In this document: positions 53,814-61,878 of the stretch, piece after piece
How positions within the stretch are numbered: position 1 is the stretch's first letter
How the letters are laid out: every line of letters starts with the position of its first letter
DNA from: CAJXQU01 sp965223825
GTDB taxonomy: Bacteria > Pseudomonadota > Gammaproteobacteria > CAJXQU01
Direction of reading: 5' to 3'
DNA length: 64,000 bases
NCBI GenBank assembly: GCA_965223825.1
Contig: OZ245018.1
Coordinates: 2,108,001-2,172,000, forward strand
Notes under the pieces: model-generated
What the model was told of the DNA's origin: nothing
Database searches by the model: none
Seen by the model: only the letters and a program-made list of their open reading frames with translations
Made by a program: the position numbers and the translations under genes

Positions 53814-54581
53814 ATGAAAAAACTCACTCTTCTCCTATTACCACTCCTTTGTCAGAGTGCAATTGCTGCTGAACCGTTGAAAGACGCGCTAGAAATTCGC
53901 GTAGATGCGCAACAAGAAGCCACATCGACACAACAAGAAATTGATCAACTTGTCGATCAATCCCGCGATATGGTGCAAGAGTACGAACAGGCGACCACAC
54001 AACTAGCAGATTTGCGGATATATAATGATCAGCTAGCGAAGTTAGTTGATAAGCAACAATCCGAATTGGATTCGTTTGATAAAGAATTACAAAATGCACT
54101 CGACACGAATCGTAGTATCGTGCCGATGATGTTAAAAATGCTCACCGTGTTACAACGTTTTATCGAACTGGATACCCCCTTCCTAGCACAAGAACGTCAA
54201 CTTCGCCTGAGCGCATTAAAAGACATGATGGATAAGCCGGAAACCACATTAACCGAGAAATTTCGTCGCATTCTCGAGGCTTATCAAATTGAAGCTGATT
54301 ACGGCCGTACCATTGAAGCGTACGACGGAGATGTCACGCTAGGCGATGAAACCCTGTCCGTCGAGTTCTTACGCTTAGGCCGTGTCGCCTTGTACTTCAC
54401 AACATTAGATGGGAGTCGGGCAGGATACTGGGATCGCACGAGCAAAAGTTGGGAAGATTTATCGAGCCGTTATGACGACGCGATCGATCTTGGATTGCGC
54501 ATTGCACGAAAACAAGCCCCTCCAGAATTACTGCAACTACCGCTTGCCCATAGCCCTATTCGTACAGGAGGTGCGCAATGA
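53814..54581 (+). CDS. DUF3450 periplasmic protein of the TonB2 system
   Basis: A 255-residue protein with a signal peptide (MKKLTLLLLPLLCQSAIAAE) and a coiled coil at about 30-95. It fits DUF3450, a family that often heads TtpC-ExbB-ExbD-TonB operons. Its role is thought to be in TonB energy transduction but is not settled. The stop overlaps the start of the next gene by four bases. The Fur box upstream suggests iron-limited expression. Confidence 0.83.
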   Translation: MKKLTLLLLPLLCQSAIAAEPLKDALEIRVDAQQEATSTQQEIDQLVDQSRDMVQEYEQATTQLADLRIYNDQLAKLVDKQQSELDSFDKELQNALDTNRSIVPMMLKMLTVLQRFIELDTPFLAQERQLRLSALKDMMDKPETTLTEKFRRILEAYQIEADYGRTIEAYDGDVTLGDETLSVEFLRLGRVALYFTTLDGSRAGYWDRTSKSWEDLSSRYDDAIDLGLRIARKQAPPELLQLPLAHSPIRTGGAQ

Positions 54582-55921
54582 AACATCTTATCGCTCTCTT
54601 CCTGATCACGATTAGCCTGCATGTCAGTGCAGAAACAGAATCAATCGAACAGCTATTACAAGAAGTTCGTGAAGGCCGTGCGGCTGAAAAAATTGAAAAT
54701 GAAAAACGACTTGATCGCTTTCGTACAGAAAAAAATAATCAAGCAAATGAATTAGCTAAAGCACAAGCCATATTAAGTGAAGAGGAAACACGCAGCGAAA
54801 CCTTACGGCAAACTTACGAACAGAACCAACAACTGATCGAAGAGCAACAAGAAAAGCTCTTCGAAACCGCTGGCGCGATGGGCGAACTGCAAGGTGTGAT
54901 TCGACAAGTTGCTCGCGATATCAAATCCGTGATCGATAGCTCTCTCGTCACCTCACAATTCCCACAACGAGCAGATGCACTTTCTCCACTGCTTAATGAC
55001 GCAAACATGCCTTCTCCGGAAGAGTTAGAAAACCTCTGGCAAACGGTACTCGAAGAGATGGTCCAATCCGGCAAAGTCGCAGACTACTCAGCGAAAGTCA
55101 TCACGAAAAACGGTGAAGAAGTTGAAAAGAAAATCACCCGTATTGGTAATTTCAACGCCACCACTGACGGTATTTTCTTGCGCTACTTACCTGACAGTGC
55201 ACGACTAGCAGAACCACAGCGCCAACCAGCTTTACGCTACCAGCGCATCGCTAGCGATTTTGAGCAAGCTCCAAGCGGTGAGCAAGAAACCAGCGTGGTT
55301 GATCCAACACGTGGTGCTATGCTCTCTTTAATGGTGCAAAAACCGACCCTAGTTGAACGCATTAAACAAGGCGGCGTGATCGGTTACATCATTCTTACGC
55401 TTGGTGTCATCGCATTATTGATCGCCCTCTTTCGGTTTTTCTACTTGTGGCGTGTCGATAGCAAAGTGAAAAAACAGCTGAAAGATAAAACTATTCGCAG
55501 CGATAACCCGCTTGGCCGAATCATGTCGACATACACAGAAAACCCGGGGTTTGATGCAGAAACTCTTGGACTAAAACTCGATGAAGCGATCCTACGTGAA
55601 CTACCGCAAGTGAAACGTGGTCTGCGAACACTTGCGATACTGGCCGCGATCGCACCACTGCTTGGCTTACTCGGCACCGTCACCGGGATTATCGAGACAT
55701 TTCAATCCATTACGTTATTCGGCACCGGTGATCCACGCTTAATGTCTGGTGGTATTTCGCAAGCATTAGTAACGACAGTTCAAGGTTTGGTCGTCGCGAT
55801 CCCAATTTTATTACTGCATAGCATTTTGTCTGGCAAGAGTAACGCTCTCGTGCAAATTCTTGATGAGCGAAGTGCTGCAATGGTCGCCTCACTGGCGGAG
55901 AAACAGCGTGGCGCTGCTTGA
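54578..55921 (+). CDS. TtpC-like MotA/TolQ/ExbB proton channel protein
   Basis: A 447-residue protein. A signal peptide (1-18) and a long periplasmic coiled coil (about 20-160) precede the MotA/TolQ/ExbB domain, roughly 265-440, with helices IKQGGVIGYIILTLGVIALL and LRTLAILAAIAPLLGLLGTV. This large form, with a periplasmic extension, corresponds to TtpC of the vibrio TonB2 system, where it is needed for iron-siderophore uptake. The next gene is a second, small ExbB. Confidence 0.87.
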   Translation: MKHLIALFLITISLHVSAETESIEQLLQEVREGRAAEKIENEKRLDRFRTEKNNQANELAKAQAILSEEETRSETLRQTYEQNQQLIEEQQEKLFETAGAMGELQGVIRQVARDIKSVIDSSLVTSQFPQRADALSPLLNDANMPSPEELENLWQTVLEEMVQSGKVADYSAKVITKNGEEVEKKITRIGNFNATTDGIFLRYLPDSARLAEPQRQPALRYQRIASDFEQAPSGEQETSVVDPTRGAMLSLMVQKPTLVERIKQGGVIGYIILTLGVIALLIALFRFFYLWRVDSKVKKQLKDKTIRSDNPLGRIMSTYTENPGFDAETLGLKLDEAILRELPQVKRGLRTLAILAAIAPLLGLLGTVTGIIETFQSITLFGTGDPRLMSGGISQALVTTVQGLVVAIPILLLHSILSGKSNALVQILDERSAAMVASLAEKQRGAA

Positions 55922-56414
55922 AAACTTACAGCGCTTATTTGAGCACGGCGGATTAGTTCTCTTTGCAATCTTGCTGATCTCCACAGTGATGTGGACGTTT
56001 ATTATCGAGCGCTACATTTACATCTATCTCGTGCATCCCAAACGTATGCAAGCGATCAGCAACGACTGGCAAACGCGAACTGATCACACATCTTGGATCG
56101 CACGTAGCTTACGCGACGGGTTGATCGGCGATATTTCCATTAACCTGAAACGACACCTCGGGTTGATCCACGTATTGGTCACCGTTCTACCATTGCTTGG
56201 TTTACTCGGTACGGTCACGGGAATGATTTCCACATTTGAAGTCATGATGATCTTCGGAACCGGTAACGCGCGCGGCATGTCGTCCGGCATTTCTGAAGCA
56301 CTGATCACGACGACAGCCGGCTTGGTCACCTCACTTTCAGGTTTATATTTCAGTTCTCAGTTAAGTTATCGTGCGCAGATCGAAACGCAAAAAACGACTG
56401 ATATGCTAAGTTAA
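55908..56414 (+). CDS. exbB: ExbB-type proton channel subunit
   Basis: A 168-residue ExbB with three membrane helices, the last two being VLVTVLPLLGLLGTVTGMIS and the segment after SGISEALITTTAGLV. The start is GTG at 55908 (VALLENLQRLF), placed by GGAG nine bases upstream. It overlaps the TtpC gene by fourteen bases. With ExbD it forms the channel that couples proton flow to TonB. Confidence 0.88.
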   Translation: MALLENLQRLFEHGGLVLFAILLISTVMWTFIIERYIYIYLVHPKRMQAISNDWQTRTDHTSWIARSLRDGLIGDISINLKRHLGLIHVLVTVLPLLGLLGTVTGMISTFEVMMIFGTGNARGMSSGISEALITTTAGLVTSLSGLYFSSQLSYRAQIETQKTTDMLS

Positions 56415-56430
56415 TTTAGAGAATTTTTAC

Positions 56431-56847
56431 ATGCGACGTTCACACATCGAAGACAATAGCACTGGCACCGAAGTCAATTTGACGCCGTTGATCGACATGG
56501 TGTTTATTCTACTGATCTTTTTTATTGTCACGTCCTCCTTCGTTAAGGAGTCTGGGATTGAAGTCAATCGGCCAACAGCACAATCGGCTGTCACACAAGA
56601 ACGCGGCAATATTATTATCGCCGCTTCAAGTAATGGTGAAGTATGGCTTGATAAACGTAAAGTCGATGTCAACACCGTGCGTGTCCATGTGGAACGATTA
56701 CGTGCCGAAAATCCGGAAGGTTCCGTGGTGATCGTTGCCGACGAAAAATCTCAAACAGGTCTACTCGTCGAGATTATGGATCAAGTAAGATTGGCCGGCG
56801 TATCGAATGTCTCGATAGCCGCCTCAACAACAGCAGGCTTCGAGTGA
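56431..56847 (+). CDS. exbD: ExbD biopolymer transport protein
   Basis: A 138-residue ExbD. Its one membrane helix (about 17-38, LTPLIDMVFILLIFFIVTSS) holds the essential Asp. The C-terminal periplasmic domain shows SVVIVADEKSQTGLLVEIMD near 98-117. The gene is followed by tonB with a four-base overlap. Confidence 0.92.
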   Translation: MRRSHIEDNSTGTEVNLTPLIDMVFILLIFFIVTSSFVKESGIEVNRPTAQSAVTQERGNIIIAASSNGEVWLDKRKVDVNTVRVHVERLRAENPEGSVVIVADEKSQTGLLVEIMDQVRLAGVSNVSIAASTTAGFE

Positions 56848-57617
56848 AATTTACGCTTAGCATCATCGGCGCACTGCTAATCAACGCGCTATTATTTCTG
56901 GCGATTCAGAAACTTGTTCAACCTGAACATTCTATACTCAGTTTACCGAATAACGTCACGATGATGGATTTCGTGCGTTTGAAAAAAGACAATACTGAAG
57001 CGCAACCAAAGCTGAAAGAGCAACTTCCGGACAAACCTAAACCACCAAAAAAGCCACCACTGCCACAAAAAGTGACGGAACCAAAACCGGAAAAACCCGA
57101 GCCGCCTAAAGTGAAGCCACCAACTCCGGAAATAAAGCTTCCTCCACAGATCACGGATGGGCCGCGATTAGGAGAGTATCTGAAAAAACCGAAGCCTAAG
57201 AATAAAATTAAACAAAAGCCAGCGCCTATTCCAGAGCCTGTGGTTGAGGAAGAGCCACAACCGGTTGTGCAAGAACCTGCGGAAACATCTGACGCGACAA
57301 GCGACATAATCGATCCTAGCCCGGTCACACCGCAAGAACCTGAAATCGAGACGGATGTTGTGCCGACCTATCGTTCAAAACCTAAATATCCACCGCGAGC
57401 AATGCGCGCAGGAATTGAAGGTGTCGTCACATTAGAATTCACGATCACAGAAGATGGTACGGTCATCGATCCTGTCGTTGTTGCGGCAAACCCGCCCAAA
57501 TTATTTGATAAAGCAGTATTACGTGCCATTAAGAAATGGAAGTTCAAACCAAAAATTGTCAATGGTAAGCCGGTGAGCCGTCGTGCACGCCAAGATATTA
57601 ATTTTAATTTACGCTAA
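56844..57617 (+). CDS. tonB: TonB energy transducer
   Basis: A 257-residue TonB. One N-terminal helix (about 5-22) anchors it. A Pro/Lys-rich linker spans about 50-165 (PDKPKPPKKPPLPQ and similar), and the C-terminal domain begins near 175 with YPPRAMRAGIEGVVTLEFTI and ends with DKAVLRAIKKWKFKPKI. It contacts TonB-dependent receptors. The GTG start overlaps the exbD stop (GTGA). No TonB-dependent receptor is encoded in the window. Confidence 0.92.
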   Translation: MKFTLSIIGALLINALLFLAIQKLVQPEHSILSLPNNVTMMDFVRLKKDNTEAQPKLKEQLPDKPKPPKKPPLPQKVTEPKPEKPEPPKVKPPTPEIKLPPQITDGPRLGEYLKKPKPKNKIKQKPAPIPEPVVEEEPQPVVQEPAETSDATSDIIDPSPVTPQEPEIETDVVPTYRSKPKYPPRAMRAGIEGVVTLEFTITEDGTVIDPVVVAANPPKLFDKAVLRAIKKWKFKPKIVNGKPVSRRARQDINFNLR

Positions 57618-58867
57618 TGAATCTGATGCGAATTTTAATAAAACAACTTTCTCTGATCATGCTGTTGATAACGCTGTCACCAATCACACTCGCAGCGGAA
57701 GACAATGCGTATTTATTAACAGAAAAAACGTGGAAAGCCTTAACTGATATTAATGCGCTGATTGATGAAGGTAACGCGGCCGATGCAGTCCCTAAACTTC
57801 AATCGCTCCTGCCGGATGTGCAATCGAACGCTTATGATCTTGCAGTGACCCAACAAACATTGGGCTACGCACACAACCGACTGCAAAACTATAACGAAGC
57901 GATCACCGCCTTCAGCGCTGCGTTGAACACCAACGCTTTACCGTTTGATGTGAGTCATCAAGTGCGATTCAGCCTTGCACAACTACTAATCTACACCGAA
58001 CAGTACGTGCCGGGTTTGAAGCAGCTAGAGCGTTGGTTAAAAAATGAATCGAGCCCCGGGTTGGACGCATCACTGCTGGCCGGCTCGGCTTACTACGAAA
58101 CTGGTCAGTTTGATCGCGCGATCACCCATGCAAAAAAAGTCATTCAACTTAAAACAGCTTATGATGAATCTTGGTATCAATTACTCCTCAGTGCGTATTT
58201 CAAAACCAGCCAGTATCAGAATGCCGCGAATTTGCTCGAAAAAATGATCCGTATTCAACCGGAGAATAAAACATACTGGCAACAATTAACCGGCGCTTGG
58301 CAAAATGCGGGTAATGATCAAAAAACACTCGCGACTCTCACATTAATGCATAAACGCGATCTGTTGAATGCTGAAGAAATCAAACAATTAATCAATATGT
58401 ATTTGTATTTAGATATGCCGTATAAAGCGGGTGAATTGCTTGATCAGGAAATCAAACGCGGACGATTGCAAGCGGATAATAAAACATTGGAATGGATGGG
58501 CGATATTTGGCTACAAGCGAATGAACGAGAACGCGCTAGTAAAACACTCTCCAGTATCGCAGCGAGTGAGGGAAATGCGGATCTTTACGCGCGCGTCGGA
58601 CAAATCTATTTCGATATTCAAGATTACCCAAACACGATCGAACATTTGCAGAAAGCCGTCCAGATCGGTGGTCTCGAACAATCCTCAAAAAGTTATCTCC
58701 TCCTTGGCATCGCGGCGTTTAATACTGCTAATTACAAATTAGCCGAATCCGCATTAACACAAGCCAGTGTCGCTAGCTCAACACGTGATCAAGCAGACTG
58801 GTGGTTACAACGTTTATCGGATCATCTCGACGACCAGACAGCAGAAAAGTCGAACATTACTCATTGA
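57617..58867 (+). CDS. TPR protein of the TonB2 operon
   Basis: A 416-residue protein with a signal peptide or anchor (about 1-26) and many tetratricopeptide repeats, such as LAVTQQTLGYAHNRLQNYNE near 74-93 and ESWYQLLLSAYFKTSQYQNA near 183-202. A TPR protein ends TonB2 operons of vibrios and relatives. It probably binds the complex in the periplasm. Its ATG shares a base with the tonB stop (TAATG). Membership in the operon is certain from spacing; its exact job is not. Confidence 0.85.
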   Translation: MNLMRILIKQLSLIMLLITLSPITLAAEDNAYLLTEKTWKALTDINALIDEGNAADAVPKLQSLLPDVQSNAYDLAVTQQTLGYAHNRLQNYNEAITAFSAALNTNALPFDVSHQVRFSLAQLLIYTEQYVPGLKQLERWLKNESSPGLDASLLAGSAYYETGQFDRAITHAKKVIQLKTAYDESWYQLLLSAYFKTSQYQNAANLLEKMIRIQPENKTYWQQLTGAWQNAGNDQKTLATLTLMHKRDLLNAEEIKQLINMYLYLDMPYKAGELLDQEIKRGRLQADNKTLEWMGDIWLQANERERASKTLSSIAASEGNADLYARVGQIYFDIQDYPNTIEHLQKAVQIGGLEQSSKSYLLLGIAAFNTANYKLAESALTQASVASSTRDQADWWLQRLSDHLDDQTAEKSNITH

Positions 58868-58903
58868 TTCAATTATAGTTCTGGTAATCCGAGTCGTCTC
58901 ACG

Positions 58904-58909
58904 TATAAT
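58904..58909 (+). promoter_or_regulatory. Candidate -10 box of the DEAD-box helicase gene
   Basis: A consensus TATAAT lies 66 bases ahead of the helicase ATG. No good -35 element is visible at the usual distance, so this is only a candidate. Confidence 0.35.
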
Positions 58910-58974
58910 CCCCCGCTCTTATCATTCCGCGATAATCAGCTAGTCTTAGACTATCGCCACTACGAGATTACTGT

Positions 58975-60747
58975 ATGTCCTACGATTCCCCTGTGATGTT
59001 TAATCAGCTTGGTCTTTCCGCTCCTGTAATAAAAGCCCTCGAATCTTTGGGTTATGAAACGCCAACACCGATTCAAGAGCAAAGTATTCCACCATTATTG
59101 GAAGGGCACGATCTGCTTGGGCAAGCACAAACGGGAACGGGTAAAACCGCCGCATTCGCATTACCTCTGTTATCTCGTATCGATATCGCCGTTAAGCCGC
59201 CGCAAATTTTGGTCTTAGCGCCAACACGCGAATTAGCGATCCAAGTGGCTGAAGCATTTCAACAATATGCACGCTTCATAAAAGGCTTTCACGTGCTACC
59301 GATTTACGGTGGTTCAGGCTACGACAGCCAACTTCGTCAGTTAAAACGCGGTGCGCACGTTATCGTCGGTACACCAGGGCGTATTATGGATCACATGCGT
59401 CGAGGCACGTTAAAACTGGATAAATTATCGCAAGTCGTTCTTGATGAAGCCGACGAAATGTTGCGCATGGGTTTTATTGATGATGTGGAATGGATCCTCG
59501 AACATGCACCAGATAATGTTCAAACGGCACTTTTCTCAGCAACGATGCCATCGGTGATCAAAAAAGTCGCGAATCAATATTTGAATAAGCCGATCGAGAT
59601 TAAGATCGCTTCAAAAACCACAACCGCCACAACAATCCAACAACGTTATTGGCAAGTCTCTCACCATCACAAACTAGATACGCTAACTCGCGTCCTAGAA
59701 GCTGAAGAATACGATGCCGTGATCGTCTTTGTTAGAACCAAAACAGCCACGGTCGATCTCGCAGAACGATTGAATGCACGGGGATACTCGGCTGCCGCAC
59801 TGAACGGTGATATTGCGCAAAAACAACGTGAGATCACGGTCAATAAATACAAAAAAGGCACATTGGATATCCTGATTGCAACCGACGTTGCGGCACGAGG
59901 TTTGGATGTAACCCGTATTAGTCATGTCATCAATTATGATATTCCTTACGATGCTGAAACATACACACATCGTATCGGCCGAACTGGGCGAGCAGGTCGT
60001 ACGGGACAGGCTATCTTATTCATCACGCCAAAAGAAACACGGCTGTTGAGTCAAATCCAACGCACCACCGGACAAAAAGTCGAAAAGTATGAAATGCCTA
60101 CAGTGCAATTCATCAATGAGATGCGTATCAATCGATTTAAAGATCAAATTCGCGAAACACTCACGAGTAAAGATTTGGATTTTTATGCTGATCTCGTGCG
60201 TTCGTATCAACAACAAGAGGATTGTGACCCAGTCATGATTGCTGCTGCTGTCGCAAGCATGCTGCAAGGTGATGAGCCATTTTTATTGACAGAAAATCAA
60301 CGTCGGACGAAATCAAATGATCGCCAAGAAAGAGGTGATCGTCAAAGTCGAAGTGAACGTGGAGATAGATCACCACGTTCTTCTGGTCCTGCCAGATTAA
60401 AAGATTTCCCAGATGTCGAAATGCTGCGTTTCCGTATTGACGTTGGTTACCAACACGATGTAAAACCCGGAAATATTGTCGGCGCAATCGCCAATGAGGC
60501 GGAAATTGAAAGTCAGTACATCGGTCAAATTGAAATTTTTGATGACTACAGCTTGGTGGATCTTCCTGCCGGTATGCCTAAAGAAGTGCAACAAGTTTTG
60601 CGTAATGCACGCGTTTGTGGTCGAAAATTGAACCTTGCTGAATTTGATGGATCGAACCAATCTACAAGCCGCCCTTCCCGCCCACAAAAACCACGTGGGG
60701 ATAAACCAAAACGAAACAAGAGTGGAAAACGCAAACCACGATCGTAA
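58975..60747 (+). CDS. deaD: DEAD-box RNA helicase, DeaD/CsdA-like
   Basis: A 590-residue RNA helicase. The Q motif TPTPIQEQSIPPL, motif I AQTGTGKTAAFALPLL, Ia APTRELAIQVAE, II DEADEML, SAT and VI HRIGRTGRAGRTG are all in order within residues 1-350. A linker with ERGDRQSRSERGDRSPRSSG near 444-463 precedes a CsdA-type RNA-binding domain (about 480-560) that reads VEMLRFRIDVGYQHDVKPGN. The basic end KRNKSGKRKPRS is common. It may act in ribosome assembly and cold adaptation. Confidence 0.93.
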   Translation: MSYDSPVMFNQLGLSAPVIKALESLGYETPTPIQEQSIPPLLEGHDLLGQAQTGTGKTAAFALPLLSRIDIAVKPPQILVLAPTRELAIQVAEAFQQYARFIKGFHVLPIYGGSGYDSQLRQLKRGAHVIVGTPGRIMDHMRRGTLKLDKLSQVVLDEADEMLRMGFIDDVEWILEHAPDNVQTALFSATMPSVIKKVANQYLNKPIEIKIASKTTTATTIQQRYWQVSHHHKLDTLTRVLEAEEYDAVIVFVRTKTATVDLAERLNARGYSAAALNGDIAQKQREITVNKYKKGTLDILIATDVAARGLDVTRISHVINYDIPYDAETYTHRIGRTGRAGRTGQAILFITPKETRLLSQIQRTTGQKVEKYEMPTVQFINEMRINRFKDQIRETLTSKDLDFYADLVRSYQQQEDCDPVMIAAAVASMLQGDEPFLLTENQRRTKSNDRQERGDRQSRSERGDRSPRSSGPARLKDFPDVEMLRFRIDVGYQHDVKPGNIVGAIANEAEIESQYIGQIEIFDDYSLVDLPAGMPKEVQQVLRNARVCGRKLNLAEFDGSNQSTSRPSRPQKPRGDKPKRNKSGKRKPRS

Positions 60748-60778
60748 GCAATCGCGGTCTTTAACATTACGGCTTTAT

Positions 60779-60819
60779 GGCTCAAAGAAATGGTAAAAGT
60801 TAACCCGTCTCTTTGAGCC
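60779..60819. terminator. Inverted repeat between convergent genes
   Basis: GGCTCAAAGA (60779-60788) and TCTTTGAGCC (60810-60819) form a perfect 10-bp stem with a 21-base loop. It lies between the stop codons of the deaD and nucleotidyltransferase genes and probably ends both transcripts. A poly-A run follows it on the right. Confidence 0.55.
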
Positions 60820-60858
60820 CTATAAAAAAAGTTTTAAACGTCGCTAGGCGCTTCTAGT

Positions 60859-61878
60859 TTAATATTCCAGGCTAATAATATACTCACCTGGTGCCTCACG
60901 GCTTGAACCCAATACAACTCGTGGCTGTCCTCCAGCGAGTGGCTTCTCAATCACACCGACGGCCTTAATCTTCTCGCCTTTGATTGCTTGCCCAGCATAG
61001 GTTGGCGTAAAACTAACCAATTCAGAGTAATCAGGATGTTCGATAAGATAACGCGCTGGTGAGTCAAATGCATATTGATCATCGATTATCGTTGCTTCAA
61101 TGCTGACGGGGTTAGTTTTTTTATAAGCTTGTTGTTCGCCTGTATCGTCTTCGTCTACAAAACTTAAATCAACCTTGGTATCTTCGAATATGGCTTTATT
61201 AAACTTTCGACTTTCATGCCAGATATAAGCTTCTAAACTTATACTACAACCACGACGATTGTAGGCAATTTTCCAGTCTTCATTCTTTAGGCCAGTTAAA
61301 AATTTAGATTTAATTAATTGTCTGAATAAGCGACGACAGGAATGAAATGTGTCCCGATCATAGATAACCAAATCAATATCTGATGCGGCATTTTGAGCGC
61401 CAATTAAACCTGATCCCGTAATCCCTATTTTGCTGGTATTGATTTTTTTTTCGGTCAATAAATCAATCAAACGACTGACTTTCTGTGTGAAATCATCATA
61501 AGGATATTTATGAATTTCTTGTAATCGTTCCTGAGGATGATAGTGCATTGCAATTGAGGTGGCAGGTATTGCATGGAGCTTTGCATCAAAGGTATTAGAA
61601 AAAAAGAGAAAATCTGGATGCAAATCAGAAAGGAGTTCATCTGCTTCTTGAGTCGTAAGTTTTACCCACTGACCGGCATTATTTTTTTTATACCTTAAAG
61701 TGCAGAATATACGCTCAGCTTCGACATAAGAACTTACAACTGCAAACACCAGATCATCTGGTGTTTGCAGGAAATCTTTTGGAAGGAAATTCAGGAGAAT
61801 GTTACTGTTGAATTGCGCTGTTATTCCGTTGAATATCCGCGTTGCTTTTAAGCACAGTAATAAAGTCCTGCCATGCAT
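60859..61878 (-). CDS. Nucleotidyltransferase-domain protein of archaeal-like type
   Basis: Up to 339 residues. A polymerase-beta-type nucleotidyltransferase domain is centred on GITGSGLIGAQNAASDIDLV near 154-173, with the GS and DxD motifs. An N-terminal module (LVFAVVSSYVEAERIFCTLR near 43-62) and a C-terminal module (IKGEKIKAVGVIEKPLAGGQ near 300-319) flank it. This three-part layout reminds me of proteins common in archaea. The start is doubtful. The ATG at 61878 overlaps ppiD by 77 bases; similarity begins only near residue 28, where ATT (61800) or GTG (61749) could serve. The function is unknown. Confidence 0.72.
   Translation of the reverse strand: MHGRTLLLCLKATRIFNGITAQFNSNILLNFLPKDFLQTPDDLVFAVVSSYVEAERIFCTLRYKKNNAGQWVKLTTQEADELLSDLHPDFLFFSNTFDAKLHAIPATSIAMHYHPQERLQEIHKYPYDDFTQKVSRLIDLLTEKKINTSKIGITGSGLIGAQNAASDIDLVIYDRDTFHSCRRLFRQLIKSKFLTGLKNEDWKIAYNRRGCSISLEAYIWHESRKFNKAIFEDTKVDLSFVDEDDTGEQQAYKKTNPVSIEATIIDDQYAFDSPARYLIEHPDYSELVSFTPTYAGQAIKGEKIKAVGVIEKPLAGGQPRVVLGSSREAPGEYIISLEY

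Noticed and set aside
56918..57328. 136-codon frame on the minus strand rich in Gly and Ser
   Set aside because: It is the antisense of the Pro/Lys-rich linker of tonB; the composition follows from that repeat.
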